This document shows positions 8,850 through 16,377 of a stretch of DNA of 64,000 nucleotides, in pieces; positions within the stretch are counted from its first letter, which is position 1; each line of letters starts with the position of its first letter. This DNA comes from Miltoncostaea sp050249835 (GTDB lineage Bacteria; Actinomycetota; Thermoleophilia; Miltoncostaeales; Miltoncostaeaceae). Both the position numbers and the translations under genes were made by a program. Under the pieces are notes generated by a model. That model was not told the DNA's origin and ran no database searches. It worked only from the letters and a program-made list of their open reading frames with translations. The stretch is taken from assembly GCA_050249835.1 (NCBI GenBank), contig JBFWPT010000010.1, forward strand, positions 1-64,000, read 5' to 3'.

Positions 8850-10919
8850 ATGGCACGGATGCCCGAGCTCACCAGCGACCACGCGACGACGGACGCCCGC
8901 TCGGACCGTCCTCCCCTCGCGCCGGCGTCGCGGTGGCTCCAGGTCGTCACCTGCATCGGCCTCGCCGCCTCCGTCGCGTACCTCGTGTGGCGCTGGGGCT
9001 GGACCATCGACGGCGCGTCGCCGTGGATCGCGCTCCCCCTGGTCGTCGTCGAGACCTACGCGATCGCCAACCTCTTCCTGATCGCCTTCTCCTGCTGGCG
9101 CGTGACCGACCGCGGTGTGCCGGCCCCCCTGCCGGGCCGCGACGTCGCGGTCCTGATCGCGACCTTCGACGAGCAGGAGGACGTGCTGCGCCCGACGGTC
9201 GTCGGCGCGCTCGCGATCCGGCACGACGTCCCCCACGAGGTCGTGGTGATGGACGACGGCGGCCGCGAGTGGGTGCGCGAGATGTGCGAGGAGCTGGGCG
9301 CCCGCTACCTGTCGCGGCCGGCGCCGCGGCTGCACGCGAAGGCGGGGAACATCAACCACGCCCTCGGCCACGTGGACGCGGAGTTCCTGGTGACCCTGGA
9401 CGCGGACCACGTGCCGCGGCCGGAGCTGCTGGAGCGGATGCTCGGACACATGGCCGACGAGAAGGTGGCGATCGTCCAGTCGCCCCAGGCGTTCTACAAC
9501 CGCGGTTTCGGGCACCCGCGCGCCAAGGCCGGCGACGACCCGATGCGCAACGAGCAGAGCCTGTTCTTCGACGAGATCCTGCGCGGCAAGGACCGGCACG
9601 GCGCGGCCTTCTGGTGCGGCTGCCCCTCGGTGATCCGCCGCGAGGCCCTCGTCGAGCTGGGCGGCGTGGCGACGGACACCGTCGTGGAGGACGCCCACAC
9701 CAGCATGCGGCTGAACGCCCGCGGCTGGCGGGTGGCGTACCACCACGAGGTGATGGCGCTCGGCCTGGCGCCGGAGGAGATCAGCGCGTTCGTGGTGCAG
9801 CGCGGCCGGTGGGCCCGCGGCTCCCTGCAGATGCTCCGGCTCGACCCGCCGATGTTCCGCCGCGGCCTCACCTGGCGCCAGCGCGTCGAGTACAGCGCGA
9901 GCTGCCTCCACTTCATGGAGGGCCCCCAGCGGCTCGTCTCCATGATGGTCCCCGGCCTTGTCCTGGCGACCGGCGCCGTGCCGCTCAACGCGCCGCCGCT
10001 CCTCTACCTGGCGGTCTTCATCCCGCAGCTCATCCTCGTGCCGGTCGCCTGCAAGGCCCTGACGCGCGGCCAGTACCGGGTGATCGAGTCGGAGCGGTAC
10101 TCCATCGTCCGCATGGAGGCCTACCTCCGCGCGATGGCCGCCCTGCCCCGCGGCAGGGGCGCCGGCTTCAAGGTGACCCCGAAGGGCGCGCGCGCCGAGG
10201 GGTCCCCCGTGGCCCGCGTGCTGCGCGTCCCGCTCGCGATCGCGACCCTCACGGTCCTCGCCGTCGGCTACCAGACCGTGGCCCAGCTCTTCGACCTGCC
10301 GGGCCGCCTCTCGGCGGGGGCCTCGACCATGACCACGGTCTGGGCGCTCGTGAACATCGCCCTGATCACCTCGGTCTACGTCTGGGCCCGCGGCGTGCAC
10401 CACCGGCGCCGCTCGCACCGCTTCCCGGTCGCCGTCCACGTGGCGTACGCCGCAGGGGACGACGAGGCCCCGGAGCGCCCGGGCCGCCTCGCGGACCTGA
10501 GCCGTCACGGCGCCCGCGTCGCCGTGGGCGAGGAGCGCGTCGCCGGCGAGCCCCTGCGCCTGGTGCTGCTGCTGGAGGACGGTCCCATCGAGGTGACCGG
10601 CCGCGTCGCCACCGTCTCCCGCGACACCGCCACCCCCGACGCCTCCGGCGCCGAGGACGGCGAGCCCCGCTGGATGCTGGGCGTGGACTTCGACGAGATC
10701 ACGGCCGCCACCGCCGACGCGATCGTCGCCTGGTGCTTCCGCCACCCGTTCGGCACCGCCGCCACGCCGATCCCGGTCGAGGAGGGCGTTGCCGCCGAGC
10801 AGCGCCACGCCCGCGAGCCCGTCACCCCGTCCTTCGAGACCCTCCTCGCCGCGGCTGAGATCGCCGCCGCGACCGAGGCGGACGAGGACGAGGGCGGAGC
10901 CGAGGCAACCGCAACCTGA
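8850..10919 (+). CDS. bcsA: cellulose-synthase-like GT2 with C-terminal PilZ domain
   Basis: A processive family 2 glycosyltransferase making a beta-linked polysaccharide across the inner membrane. In the 689 residues: two N-terminal membrane segments, then the GT-A domain with VVMDDGG (near 133), LDADHVP (near 183), VVEDAH (near 279) and QRGRWARG (near 316). These correspond to the D,D,D,Q(Q/R)xRW set. Four or more further membrane segments follow, then a PilZ domain with RRSHRF (near 520) and DLSRHGARV, the c-di-GMP binding pattern RxxxR...(D/N)xSxxG. Activation by c-di-GMP is therefore expected. Neither bcsB nor other bcs subunits lie nearby. The product could be cellulose or a mannan-like polymer. 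Confidence 0.92.
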   Translation: MARMPELTSDHATTDARSDRPPLAPASRWLQVVTCIGLAASVAYLVWRWGWTIDGASPWIALPLVVVETYAIANLFLIAFSCWRVTDRGVPAPLPGRDVAVLIATFDEQEDVLRPTVVGALAIRHDVPHEVVVMDDGGREWVREMCEELGARYLSRPAPRLHAKAGNINHALGHVDAEFLVTLDADHVPRPELLERMLGHMADEKVAIVQSPQAFYNRGFGHPRAKAGDDPMRNEQSLFFDEILRGKDRHGAAFWCGCPSVIRREALVELGGVATDTVVEDAHTSMRLNARGWRVAYHHEVMALGLAPEEISAFVVQRGRWARGSLQMLRLDPPMFRRGLTWRQRVEYSASCLHFMEGPQRLVSMMVPGLVLATGAVPLNAPPLLYLAVFIPQLILVPVACKALTRGQYRVIESERYSIVRMEAYLRAMAALPRGRGAGFKVTPKGARAEGSPVARVLRVPLAIATLTVLAVGYQTVAQLFDLPGRLSAGASTMTTVWALVNIALITSVYVWARGVHHRRRSHRFPVAVHVAYAAGDDEAPERPGRLADLSRHGARVAVGEERVAGEPLRLVLLLEDGPIEVTGRVATVSRDTATPDASGAEDGEPRWMLGVDFDEITAATADAIVAWCFRHPFGTAATPIPVEEGVAAEQRHAREPVTPSFETLLAAAEIAAATEADEDEGGAEATAT

Positions 10920-10923
10920 ATCG

Positions 10924-10957
10924 CCGGCCGCCCCCCGCATCCGCGGGAGGCGGCCGG
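10924..10957 (+). terminator. terminator-like hairpin after bcsA
   Basis: Five bases after the bcsA stop lies a 9-bp perfect stem CCGGCCGCC/GGCGGCCGG that can be extended inward by C/G pairing. No T-run follows, as is common in very GC-rich genomes. Its right arm merges with the first bases of the 50-bp dispersed element described separately. Confidence 0.55.
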
Positions 10958-11000
10958 TCGGACCTCGGGTCGGGGGCCAAGTGGACCTCGCGCGACGGGG
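10951..11000 (+). repeat. 50-bp dispersed intergenic element, copy A
   Basis: Copy A aligns without gaps to 59556-59605, 44 of 50 bases identical. The first 15 bases (CGGCCGGTCGGACCT) and the last 19 (TGGACCTCGCGCGACGGGG) are exact, and all differences fall in the central 16. Both copies stand directly behind a gene and share a GC-rich hairpin just upstream. Neither overlaps a credible coding frame. The function is unknown; a protein-binding site, a small RNA or a decayed mobile repeat are all possible. Confidence 0.7.
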
Positions 11001-11027
11001 CGCACCTCCGCTGGGCGCGCTTCGTGG

Positions 11028-11045
11028 TCGAATCCGGGCGTCCCG
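11028..11045 (+). repeat. fragment identical to the tRNA-Pro 3' end
   Basis: The 18 bases TCGAATCCGGGCGTCCCG repeat the T-loop and acceptor 3' strand of the tRNA-Pro gene that lies about 540 bp downstream (11566-11583). The rest of a tRNA cannot be traced upstream of the fragment. Such 3'-end copies usually mark an integration scar, but the order here (fragment before the intact gene, same direction) is not that of a single simple insertion. Confidence 0.65.
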
Positions 11046-11059
11046 CTACCGTCGTCGCC

Positions 11060-11476
11060 GTGCCCGGCCATCCGCTCCTGCGACGGTGTGCTGCGGCGGC
11101 CGCCGTGGCGGGATGCCTCGTTGCCGGCGGGTGCGGTGACGACGCCCCTCCCCGGGTCCCGGACGCCGATGCGGAGGCGATCTTCCGGGGCCTCGCCCGT
11201 GGGCAGCTGTTCTCCCCGCAGCTGTGCGGCAACGTCGCACGCCCGCTCGCGCCGGCGACGCGTCGTGCCTACGCGCGGATGATCCGCGTCGCCGCGGCCG
11301 ATCCCGACGCCGAGCTCCAGAGCCCGGACTTCGTCGACCACCATCCACCCATCCGCGAGTGGATGGCGAGCGCCGCCCGCGCCATCGCCGTCTGCCGTGC
11401 CGAGGTCCCGGCCGCTGGGCCCGGGTGGGCGGCGCTCCAATCGCGTCTGGAGCGCGCGGCGGGCGCCAGGGCCTGA
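11060..11476 (+). CDS. putative small lipoprotein, unknown
   Basis: A 138-residue protein whose N-terminus (basic residues, then AAAAAVAGCLVAGGC) looks like a lipoprotein signal with the lipid-bearing Cys near residue 25. The lipobox is not canonical. The start GTG at 11060 is preferred over a GTG at 11024 because the latter would translate the tRNA-derived repeat and bury the signal. The mature part has three further Cys-poor helices and the motif DFVDHHPPIREWM. No family is recognised. It stands alone between the bcsA element and tRNA-Pro. Confidence 0.6.
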   Translation: MPGHPLLRRCAAAAAVAGCLVAGGCGDDAPPRVPDADAEAIFRGLARGQLFSPQLCGNVARPLAPATRRAYARMIRVAAADPDAELQSPDFVDHHPPIREWMASAARAIAVCRAEVPAAGPGWAALQSRLERAAGARA

Positions 11477-11510
11477 CCCGCGGTCCGGGGCTCGGCTACG
11501 CTGGCCCCCG

Positions 11511-11584
11511 CGGGACGTGGCGCAGCCTGGTAGCGCACCGCCTTTGGGTGGCGGGGGTCCCCGGTTCGAATCCGGGCGTCCCGA
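11511..11584 (+). tRNA. tRNA-Pro (anticodon TGG)
   Basis: A 74-nt cloverleaf: acceptor CGGGACG/CGTCCCG, D arm GCGC...GCGC with AGCCTGGTA, anticodon stem CCGCC/GGCGG around the loop TTTGGGT (anticodon TGG), T arm CCGGG-TTCGAAT-CCGGG and discriminator A. CCA is not encoded. The PD-(D/E)XK-like gene ends 19 nt further on, on the opposite strand. Confidence 0.97.
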
Positions 11585-11602
11585 TGGCCTTCTCGGCGTC
11601 GA

Positions 11603-12697
11603 TCAGGAGATGCGGGCCGAGTCGAGCAGGCCGTCGAGGGCGGCGATCAATCCCTCGACGGCTCCGGGCTGGTCCAACACGCCGGGGACGGGAATGCCCG
11701 GACGCTTGGCGAAGCCGGCCTGCGCGACCGCGTCGGCGTCGATGCGCGTGCCGTCGATCACGGCGACGGCATCGACGAACCGGCGCCGCACGTCGGCCGG
11801 GAAGAGCGAGGTGTACTCGAAGTTGGGCGAGAAGCTCGGGGGGTCCGTCGCCCAGAGGCTCAACGGCTGGGTGCGACCCGCCTGGGTCTCGAAGACGAAG
11901 GTGAGCGACGGCCGTCGTCCCACCCCGAAGTAGAGCAGCGCGACCCGGTCGCGGTAGTGGTCGATGAGACGTTGCGCCACCTGGCGGCAGCCGTCTCCCG
12001 CCTCCGCGAAACCCCGGATGACGTCCTCCTCCGTCCATCGCCGCGTGGGCCGCACCCGTGTCGGCGACTCCGCGAGCTCCGCGCCGAAGACGCGCGGGAT
12101 GATCATCTCCGTGTCGCCGTCCATGGCGTAGCGGATCTCGAGGGCGAGCACCGAGACCTCGTCGACCGTGTGGGCGTTCAGGTACTCGACGATGCGACGG
12201 AGCTCCGCCGTGATGACGTCAACGGCGAGGACGAGCACGAAGCGGCCGTCCGACAGCGCGGTCCCGACGCCATCCCGGAGCACCTGGCCGCGCGCGTCGT
12301 CGTGGTCGTCCCCGAGAACGGTCGCGGCGAGGCTCCTGCCCGACCGCCGGGCCCACGTCGCCTCGAACTCCTCCAGCGACACCTTCCAGAGACCGGAGGC
12401 GTATGCGAGCACCTGGCCGACGACCTGCCGGCGGATCTCCGGGTTGGACGCGAGCTTGCACTCGACGAGGCATACCGCGCCCTCGCCGTCCACGGCGGCC
12501 ACGTCCACCGATCCGGCACCCGGGATCGTCAGCTCGGTCACCGCCGTCGCACCGGGACCGAGACCGGGCAGCAGGCTCGGCTGCAGTGCGAGCAGATCCC
12601 GGAGTTGTGCCTCGTTGCCATACGCCGAGACGGCGGGGCTCGCCCAGGCGCCTTCCCCGCGGCGCACCAGGAGGTTGACCTCGGGATCACCCCTCAC
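11603..12697 (-). CDS. PD-(D/E)XK nuclease-like hypothetical protein
   Basis: A 364-residue protein of unknown role. The N-terminal part carries a nuclease-superfamily pattern: E29 (NEAQLRDLL), D65 (SVDVAAVD), E79 and K81 (CLVECKLA), and Q91 or Q95 in the following helix (RRQVVGQVLAY). This is the E-D-ExK-Q layout of PD-(D/E)XK enzymes. The C-terminal part, with LLYFGVGRRPSLTFVF, is unrecognised. GTG start at 12697 with GGGAGGA 6 nt upstream. Its codons are slightly less GC-extreme than the neighbours and it abuts a tRNA, so horizontal origin is plausible. A DNA repair, restriction or defence role is possible but unproven. Confidence 0.75.
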   Translation of the reverse strand: MRGDPEVNLLVRRGEGAWASPAVSAYGNEAQLRDLLALQPSLLPGLGPGATAVTELTIPGAGSVDVAAVDGEGAVCLVECKLASNPEIRRQVVGQVLAYASGLWKVSLEEFEATWARRSGRSLAATVLGDDHDDARGQVLRDGVGTALSDGRFVLVLAVDVITAELRRIVEYLNAHTVDEVSVLALEIRYAMDGDTEMIIPRVFGAELAESPTRVRPTRRWTEEDVIRGFAEAGDGCRQVAQRLIDHYRDRVALLYFGVGRRPSLTFVFETQAGRTQPLSLWATDPPSFSPNFEYTSLFPADVRRRFVDAVAVIDGTRIDADAVAQAGFAKRPGIPVPGVLDQPGAVEGLIAALDGLLDSARIS

Positions 12698-12880
12698 AGC
12701 CGTCCTCCCCGATGACGACGTCCGCCACGACGACGACCCTACCGGCGCCTTCGGCGAGAACCACCCGCCGTCCGTCCAGGTGCACGCGCGTCCCCGGATC
12801 TGCCGGGGCTTGTGCGGAACCGCACGGTGGTGAGACGGTCGCCCCGCACATATTCCGGACCGGAACCCAGGGGGTGGACG

Positions 12881-13933
12881 ATGGTCTCGGCACGACGGCT
12901 GCTGGCCGTGGGAGTGGTCGCGGGTGCCGCCGCGATCCTCGCCGCCGCGGCGACCGGCAACGGCGCGGGCGCCCGGGAGGACCAGGCGACGACGTCGCCC
13001 TTCAACGTGGTCGCCGCGACGGCGGTGGGGGAGAAGCCCGGCAGGCTGACCTACGGCTACGGGGCGACCTGGACCCTCAACGGCGACGGCAGCGTGAGCC
13101 GGGTCGACGCCACGACGCGGGCCGTGAAGACGGTCAAGCTGGGACCGAACCCGCGTGACATCCGTGCCGGCTACAACCTGATCTGGGTCCTCACCTCGAC
13201 GAAGACCCAGGCCACGATCTACACGCTGAACACGGCCGGGGCGAAGGTCGGCAAGACCGTCGTCATCAACCTCGGGACGACCTCGGACCAGGGGTCGGCC
13301 TCCGGGCAGAACGGTGCGAACACGCTCGGTATCGGGTCCGGCTACGTCTGGGCCGCCGGCGTGAAGACGTGGAAGAACCTCGCGCGCATCGATCCGACCA
13401 CGCGCCAGGTGTCGGTCAAGCAGTGGCCGGCGCCGTTCGCCTTCGTCGCCGCCGACAGCGCCCTCTGGATGGTCACGCCCAACCAGGCGTCGATCCAGAA
13501 GCGCAGCCCGTCGGACCTGTCGGTGAAGGCGACGCTTCCGATCAGCGCCGCCACCGGAGGCGTGGCCCAGTCGGCGTGGCTGACCTACGGGTCGAGCTAC
13601 CTGTGGCTGTCGCTCGCGACCCCGAACGACGACGGCAGCGTGCACAAGGTGTCGCCGACCGGCGGCCTGGTCCCGAACGTGAGCGCGTCGCTGAACATCG
13701 GCATCAACTGCACCGCGGCCGGCGCCGGCGCGGTGTGGGTGGCGGACCTCGCCGACCCGGCCGACGGCACGCCGGCGAGGCTCTACCGGTACAGCCAGGC
13801 GGACCTCACCACCGTGGCCTCCGGCACCCTGCCCACCACCGGCACCCCCGGCGGCGTGCAGTGCGTGACGGTCGGCGGCGGGCTCGTCTACGTCACCGAC
13901 GGCGTGGGCACGCTCTACACGATCCAACCGTGA
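12881..13933 (+). CDS. secreted beta-propeller-like protein
   Basis: A 350-residue exported protein. ATG at 12881 gives a clear signal peptide (MVSARRLLAVGVVAGAAAIL...), so an upstream in-frame start at 12812 is not used. The mature protein has repeated blades with GATWTLNGDGSVSRVD, YNLIWVLT, GYVWAAG, SALWMVT and VVYVTDGVG-like strands, resembling YVTN/NHL or Vgb-type propellers. No catalytic residues can be assigned. It is divergent from the nuclease-like gene (183-bp gap) and ends at a strong terminator hairpin. Confidence 0.85.
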   Translation: MVSARRLLAVGVVAGAAAILAAAATGNGAGAREDQATTSPFNVVAATAVGEKPGRLTYGYGATWTLNGDGSVSRVDATTRAVKTVKLGPNPRDIRAGYNLIWVLTSTKTQATIYTLNTAGAKVGKTVVINLGTTSDQGSASGQNGANTLGIGSGYVWAAGVKTWKNLARIDPTTRQVSVKQWPAPFAFVAADSALWMVTPNQASIQKRSPSDLSVKATLPISAATGGVAQSAWLTYGSSYLWLSLATPNDDGSVHKVSPTGGLVPNVSASLNIGINCTAAGAGAVWVADLADPADGTPARLYRYSQADLTTVASGTLPTTGTPGGVQCVTVGGGLVYVTDGVGTLYTIQP

Positions 13934-13939
13934 CCCCGG

Positions 13940-13972
13940 CGGCGGGGGCGGGCACGGCGCCCGCCCCCGCCG
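13940..13972 (+). terminator. intrinsic terminator hairpin
   Basis: A perfect 14-bp stem, CGGCGGGGGCGGGC/GCCCGCCCCCGCCG, with a 5-nt loop ACGGC, starting 7 nt after the propeller gene stop. A short TTG follows instead of a T-run. Confidence 0.7.
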
Positions 13973-14010
13973 TTGCGCCGCGGTCCCCGCGGTCGGCATG
14001 CTGTCGGCCG

Positions 14011-15924
14011 ATGGCGACCGGATCCGCCCTCAGGCGCGCGCCCGGCGCCGTCCTCCTGCTCGTCGCGCTCGCGCTGGTGGCGGCGCTCGTCGCCGCGCGT
14101 CCCGCCGCGGCCCAGGACGACCCCGCGCGCGCCTCGGCGGCGCAGGAGCTCGCCGACCGCTACGCGCCCATCGTGGTCGTGAAGGACCAGGAGGAGGCCT
14201 GCGACAAGGACGGCGAGGCCTACCGGCCGGTGCCGGTCAAGACGGTCCTCGGCAAGCCCGAGATCCGGCTGCTGGACGGCGACGGGCAGGTCATCATGAA
14301 CGGGCCCGAGGTGGCGGACATCGCCGGGCTCGGCCCCGAGACGTCGCTCGACTTCCCCGGCAACCCGCGCCGGCCGAAGTGCCAGTTCGAGCAGGACTTC
14401 CAGCGCTTCGGCGCGGACGAGCCGGACGTCGCCTACGCGCACATCGCCACCGAGGCGCTCGTGCCGGGGAGGCTCGCCCTCCAGTACTGGTTCTTCTGGT
14501 ACTTCGACGACTACGTCAACACCCACGAGGGCGACTGGGAGTTCATCCAGCTCGTCTTCAACGCCTCCACGCCCGAGGAGGCGCTGGGGGAGCAGCCCGT
14601 GGAGGTCGGCTACTCGCAGCACTCCGGGGGAGAGCGCGCCGCCTGGGACGACCCCAAGCTCGAGAAGGAGGGCGACCGTCCCCTCGTCTACGCGGCCGCC
14701 GGCTCCCACGCCAACTTCTACTCGAGCAACCTCTACCTCGGGCGCAGCGCCGACGAGGGCTTCGGCTGCGACAGCACCGAGGGGCCCTCCACCCGCCTGC
14801 CCACCGAGGCGCGGCTGCTGTCGTCCAACCCGTCGCCGGACGACCCCGACGCCTGGCTGCTGTTCGAGGGCCGGTGGGGCGAGTTCCAGCCCGCGCCGTA
14901 CGACGCGCCCCCGGGGCCGCGGACCAAGGACGAGTGGACCGAGCCCATGTCCTGGCAGGACTCGCTGCGGGAGTCCTCGTTCGCCGTCCCCAACGCCGCG
15001 ACCCTGGGGCCGACCGCCACCGGCGCCTTCTGCAGCACCGTCGCCCTCGGCGGCCGGATCTACACGTTCGTCTCGAACCCCTGGGTGCTGATGCTGATCG
15101 TGCTCGGCGTCGTCAGCACGGGCGGCCTCGCCGTCCGCTCGACGGCGTGGTCGCCGCGCATCCCGCGGCCGCTGCGGAGGGTCCGCACCTCCGGCCAGGT
15201 GCTCCGCGCCGCCTGGGGCGCCTACCGCAGCCACCTCCGGACGATGCTGACGATGGGGGTGGTGTTCCTCCCCGCGGCGGCGGTCGAGATCGCGGCCCAG
15301 CACGTGGTCGTGCAGTACACGCCGGCGGGGGACCTCGTGTCCGTCGCGGGCAACGACTCCCTCGTCTCGGTGGCCTTCGCGCTGCTCGTCGCCGGCGCCG
15401 GCCACGTCCTCGCCACGTCCCTGGTGGTCGGCGGGGTGGCCGCCGCCCTCGACGCGGCCGACGCCGGACGGCCCCACGGCCCGCTCCGCGCCCTCCGCCT
15501 CATGCTGCGCCGGGCCCTCGCGCTGCTCGGGACCATAGGCCTCGCGACGCTCGCGGTCTTCGGCCTGGCCTTCACGATCATCGGCATCCCCTGGGCGATC
15601 GAGCGGCTCGGCCGCTGGGCCGTCTGCCTGCCGGCGTGCGCCATCGAGGGGCTGCGGCCCCGGGACGCCCTGCGCCGCAGCGCCGACCTCACCCGCGGCC
15701 ACTGGTGGCGCTCGGCCCGCGTGTCGCTGCTCGTGAACGGCGTTGCGGCGGTCAGCGGGCCGATCGTCGGGATCGCCCTGCTGTTCCTCACGAGCCTGCC
15801 GCTCGGCGCCGTCAACGGCGTCTCGTCGGCGGTCTACGTCGCGACGATGCCCTTCGCGGGCGCGGCCCTCGCGATGTTGTGGGGCGACCTCATCGCCCGC
15901 CGCCGGGGCGGCCCCCAGGCGTGA
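14011..15924 (+). CDS. Vps62-domain protein fused to a multi-pass membrane region
   Basis: A 637-residue two-part protein. Signal peptide (about residues 1-35), then an extracytoplasmic domain resembling the Vps62 family with YWFFWYFDDYVNTHEGDWE (near 155-175), YSQHSGGERAAW and VYAAAGSHANFY. From about residue 350 there is a hydrophobic segment followed by about six membrane segments of a YciC/DUF-type integral domain. The fusion puts a eukaryote-like vacuolar sorting domain outside the cell; the role is unknown. ATG at 14011 is the only start that leaves the signal peptide intact. The stop codon lies inside the following hairpin. Confidence 0.82.
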   Translation: MATGSALRRAPGAVLLLVALALVAALVAARPAAAQDDPARASAAQELADRYAPIVVVKDQEEACDKDGEAYRPVPVKTVLGKPEIRLLDGDGQVIMNGPEVADIAGLGPETSLDFPGNPRRPKCQFEQDFQRFGADEPDVAYAHIATEALVPGRLALQYWFFWYFDDYVNTHEGDWEFIQLVFNASTPEEALGEQPVEVGYSQHSGGERAAWDDPKLEKEGDRPLVYAAAGSHANFYSSNLYLGRSADEGFGCDSTEGPSTRLPTEARLLSSNPSPDDPDAWLLFEGRWGEFQPAPYDAPPGPRTKDEWTEPMSWQDSLRESSFAVPNAATLGPTATGAFCSTVALGGRIYTFVSNPWVLMLIVLGVVSTGGLAVRSTAWSPRIPRPLRRVRTSGQVLRAAWGAYRSHLRTMLTMGVVFLPAAAVEIAAQHVVVQYTPAGDLVSVAGNDSLVSVAFALLVAGAGHVLATSLVVGGVAAALDAADAGRPHGPLRALRLMLRRALALLGTIGLATLAVFGLAFTIIGIPWAIERLGRWAVCLPACAIEGLRPRDALRRSADLTRGHWWRSARVSLLVNGVAAVSGPIVGIALLFLTSLPLGAVNGVSSAVYVATMPFAGAALAMLWGDLIARRRGGPQA

Positions 15925-15954
15925 TCCCGCGCCCACGGCGTGGGCGCGGGATCA
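15922..15954. terminator. bidirectional terminator hairpin
   Basis: A perfect 15-bp stem TGATCCCGCGCCCAC / GTGGGCGCGGGATCA with loop GGC, between two convergent genes. It contains the stop codon of the Vps62-domain gene and ends 7 nt before the SHOCT gene's stop, so it can serve both directions. Confidence 0.75.
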
Positions 15955-15960
15955 GCACCG

Positions 15961-16347
15961 CTACGCCAGGGCCTTGGCCTTCAGCGCGTCGAACTCCTCC
16001 TGGGTGATCGCGCCCGTGTCGAGCAGCGACTTGGCCGCGGCGATCTCCTGGGCCGGTCCCCCCGCTCCCGCCACGTCCTTCACGTAGGTGTCGAACTCGG
16101 CCCTGGCCTTCTCCTGCTGCTTGGCGGCGCGGATCGCCATGCCCTTCCCGCGCGCGATCAGGTACACGAGGATGCCGATGATCGGCAGCACGAGCAGGAA
16201 GATGATCCAGCCGGCCTTCGCCCAGCCGGAGAGCTCATGATCGCGGAAGAGGTCGACCACGATCGAGAACAGCGTCATCAGCAGGAAGATGAGCGCGTAG
16301 ATCACGATCACGGTCCAGATGAGGTCGAGCAGGCCGAAGTCGTCCAA
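15961..16347 (-). CDS. PLDc_N / SHOCT small membrane protein
   Basis: A 128-residue protein with two membrane helices (about 7-32 and 43-64) of the PLDc_N type, including the signature GWAKAGWIIFLLVLPIIGILVYLIAR, and a C-terminal SHOCT helix pair (LLDTGAITQEEFDALKAKAL). Proteins of this build are common in actinobacteria and are thought to be membrane adaptors or stress-related. Its exact role is unknown. It is probably the last gene of a minus-strand group with the two genes upstream (30-nt gap). Confidence 0.88.
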   Translation of the reverse strand: MDDFGLLDLIWTVIVIYALIFLLMTLFSIVVDLFRDHELSGWAKAGWIIFLLVLPIIGILVYLIARGKGMAIRAAKQQEKARAEFDTYVKDVAGAGGPAQEIAAAKSLLDTGAITQEEFDALKAKALA

Positions 16348-16377
16348 CGGGCACCTCCGTTCGTTTGTCGGTTCGGG

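Noticed and set aside
11028..11584. An integrative element between the tRNA-Pro fragment and the intact tRNA
   Set aside because: Only 0.5 kb with one lipoprotein gene, no integrase, and the order of fragment and intact tRNA is wrong for a single insertion.
12812..12880. An extended N-terminus of the propeller protein from the ATG at 12812
   Set aside because: It would place 23 polar residues before a complete signal peptide; ATG 12881 with an adjacent G-rich ribosome site is better.
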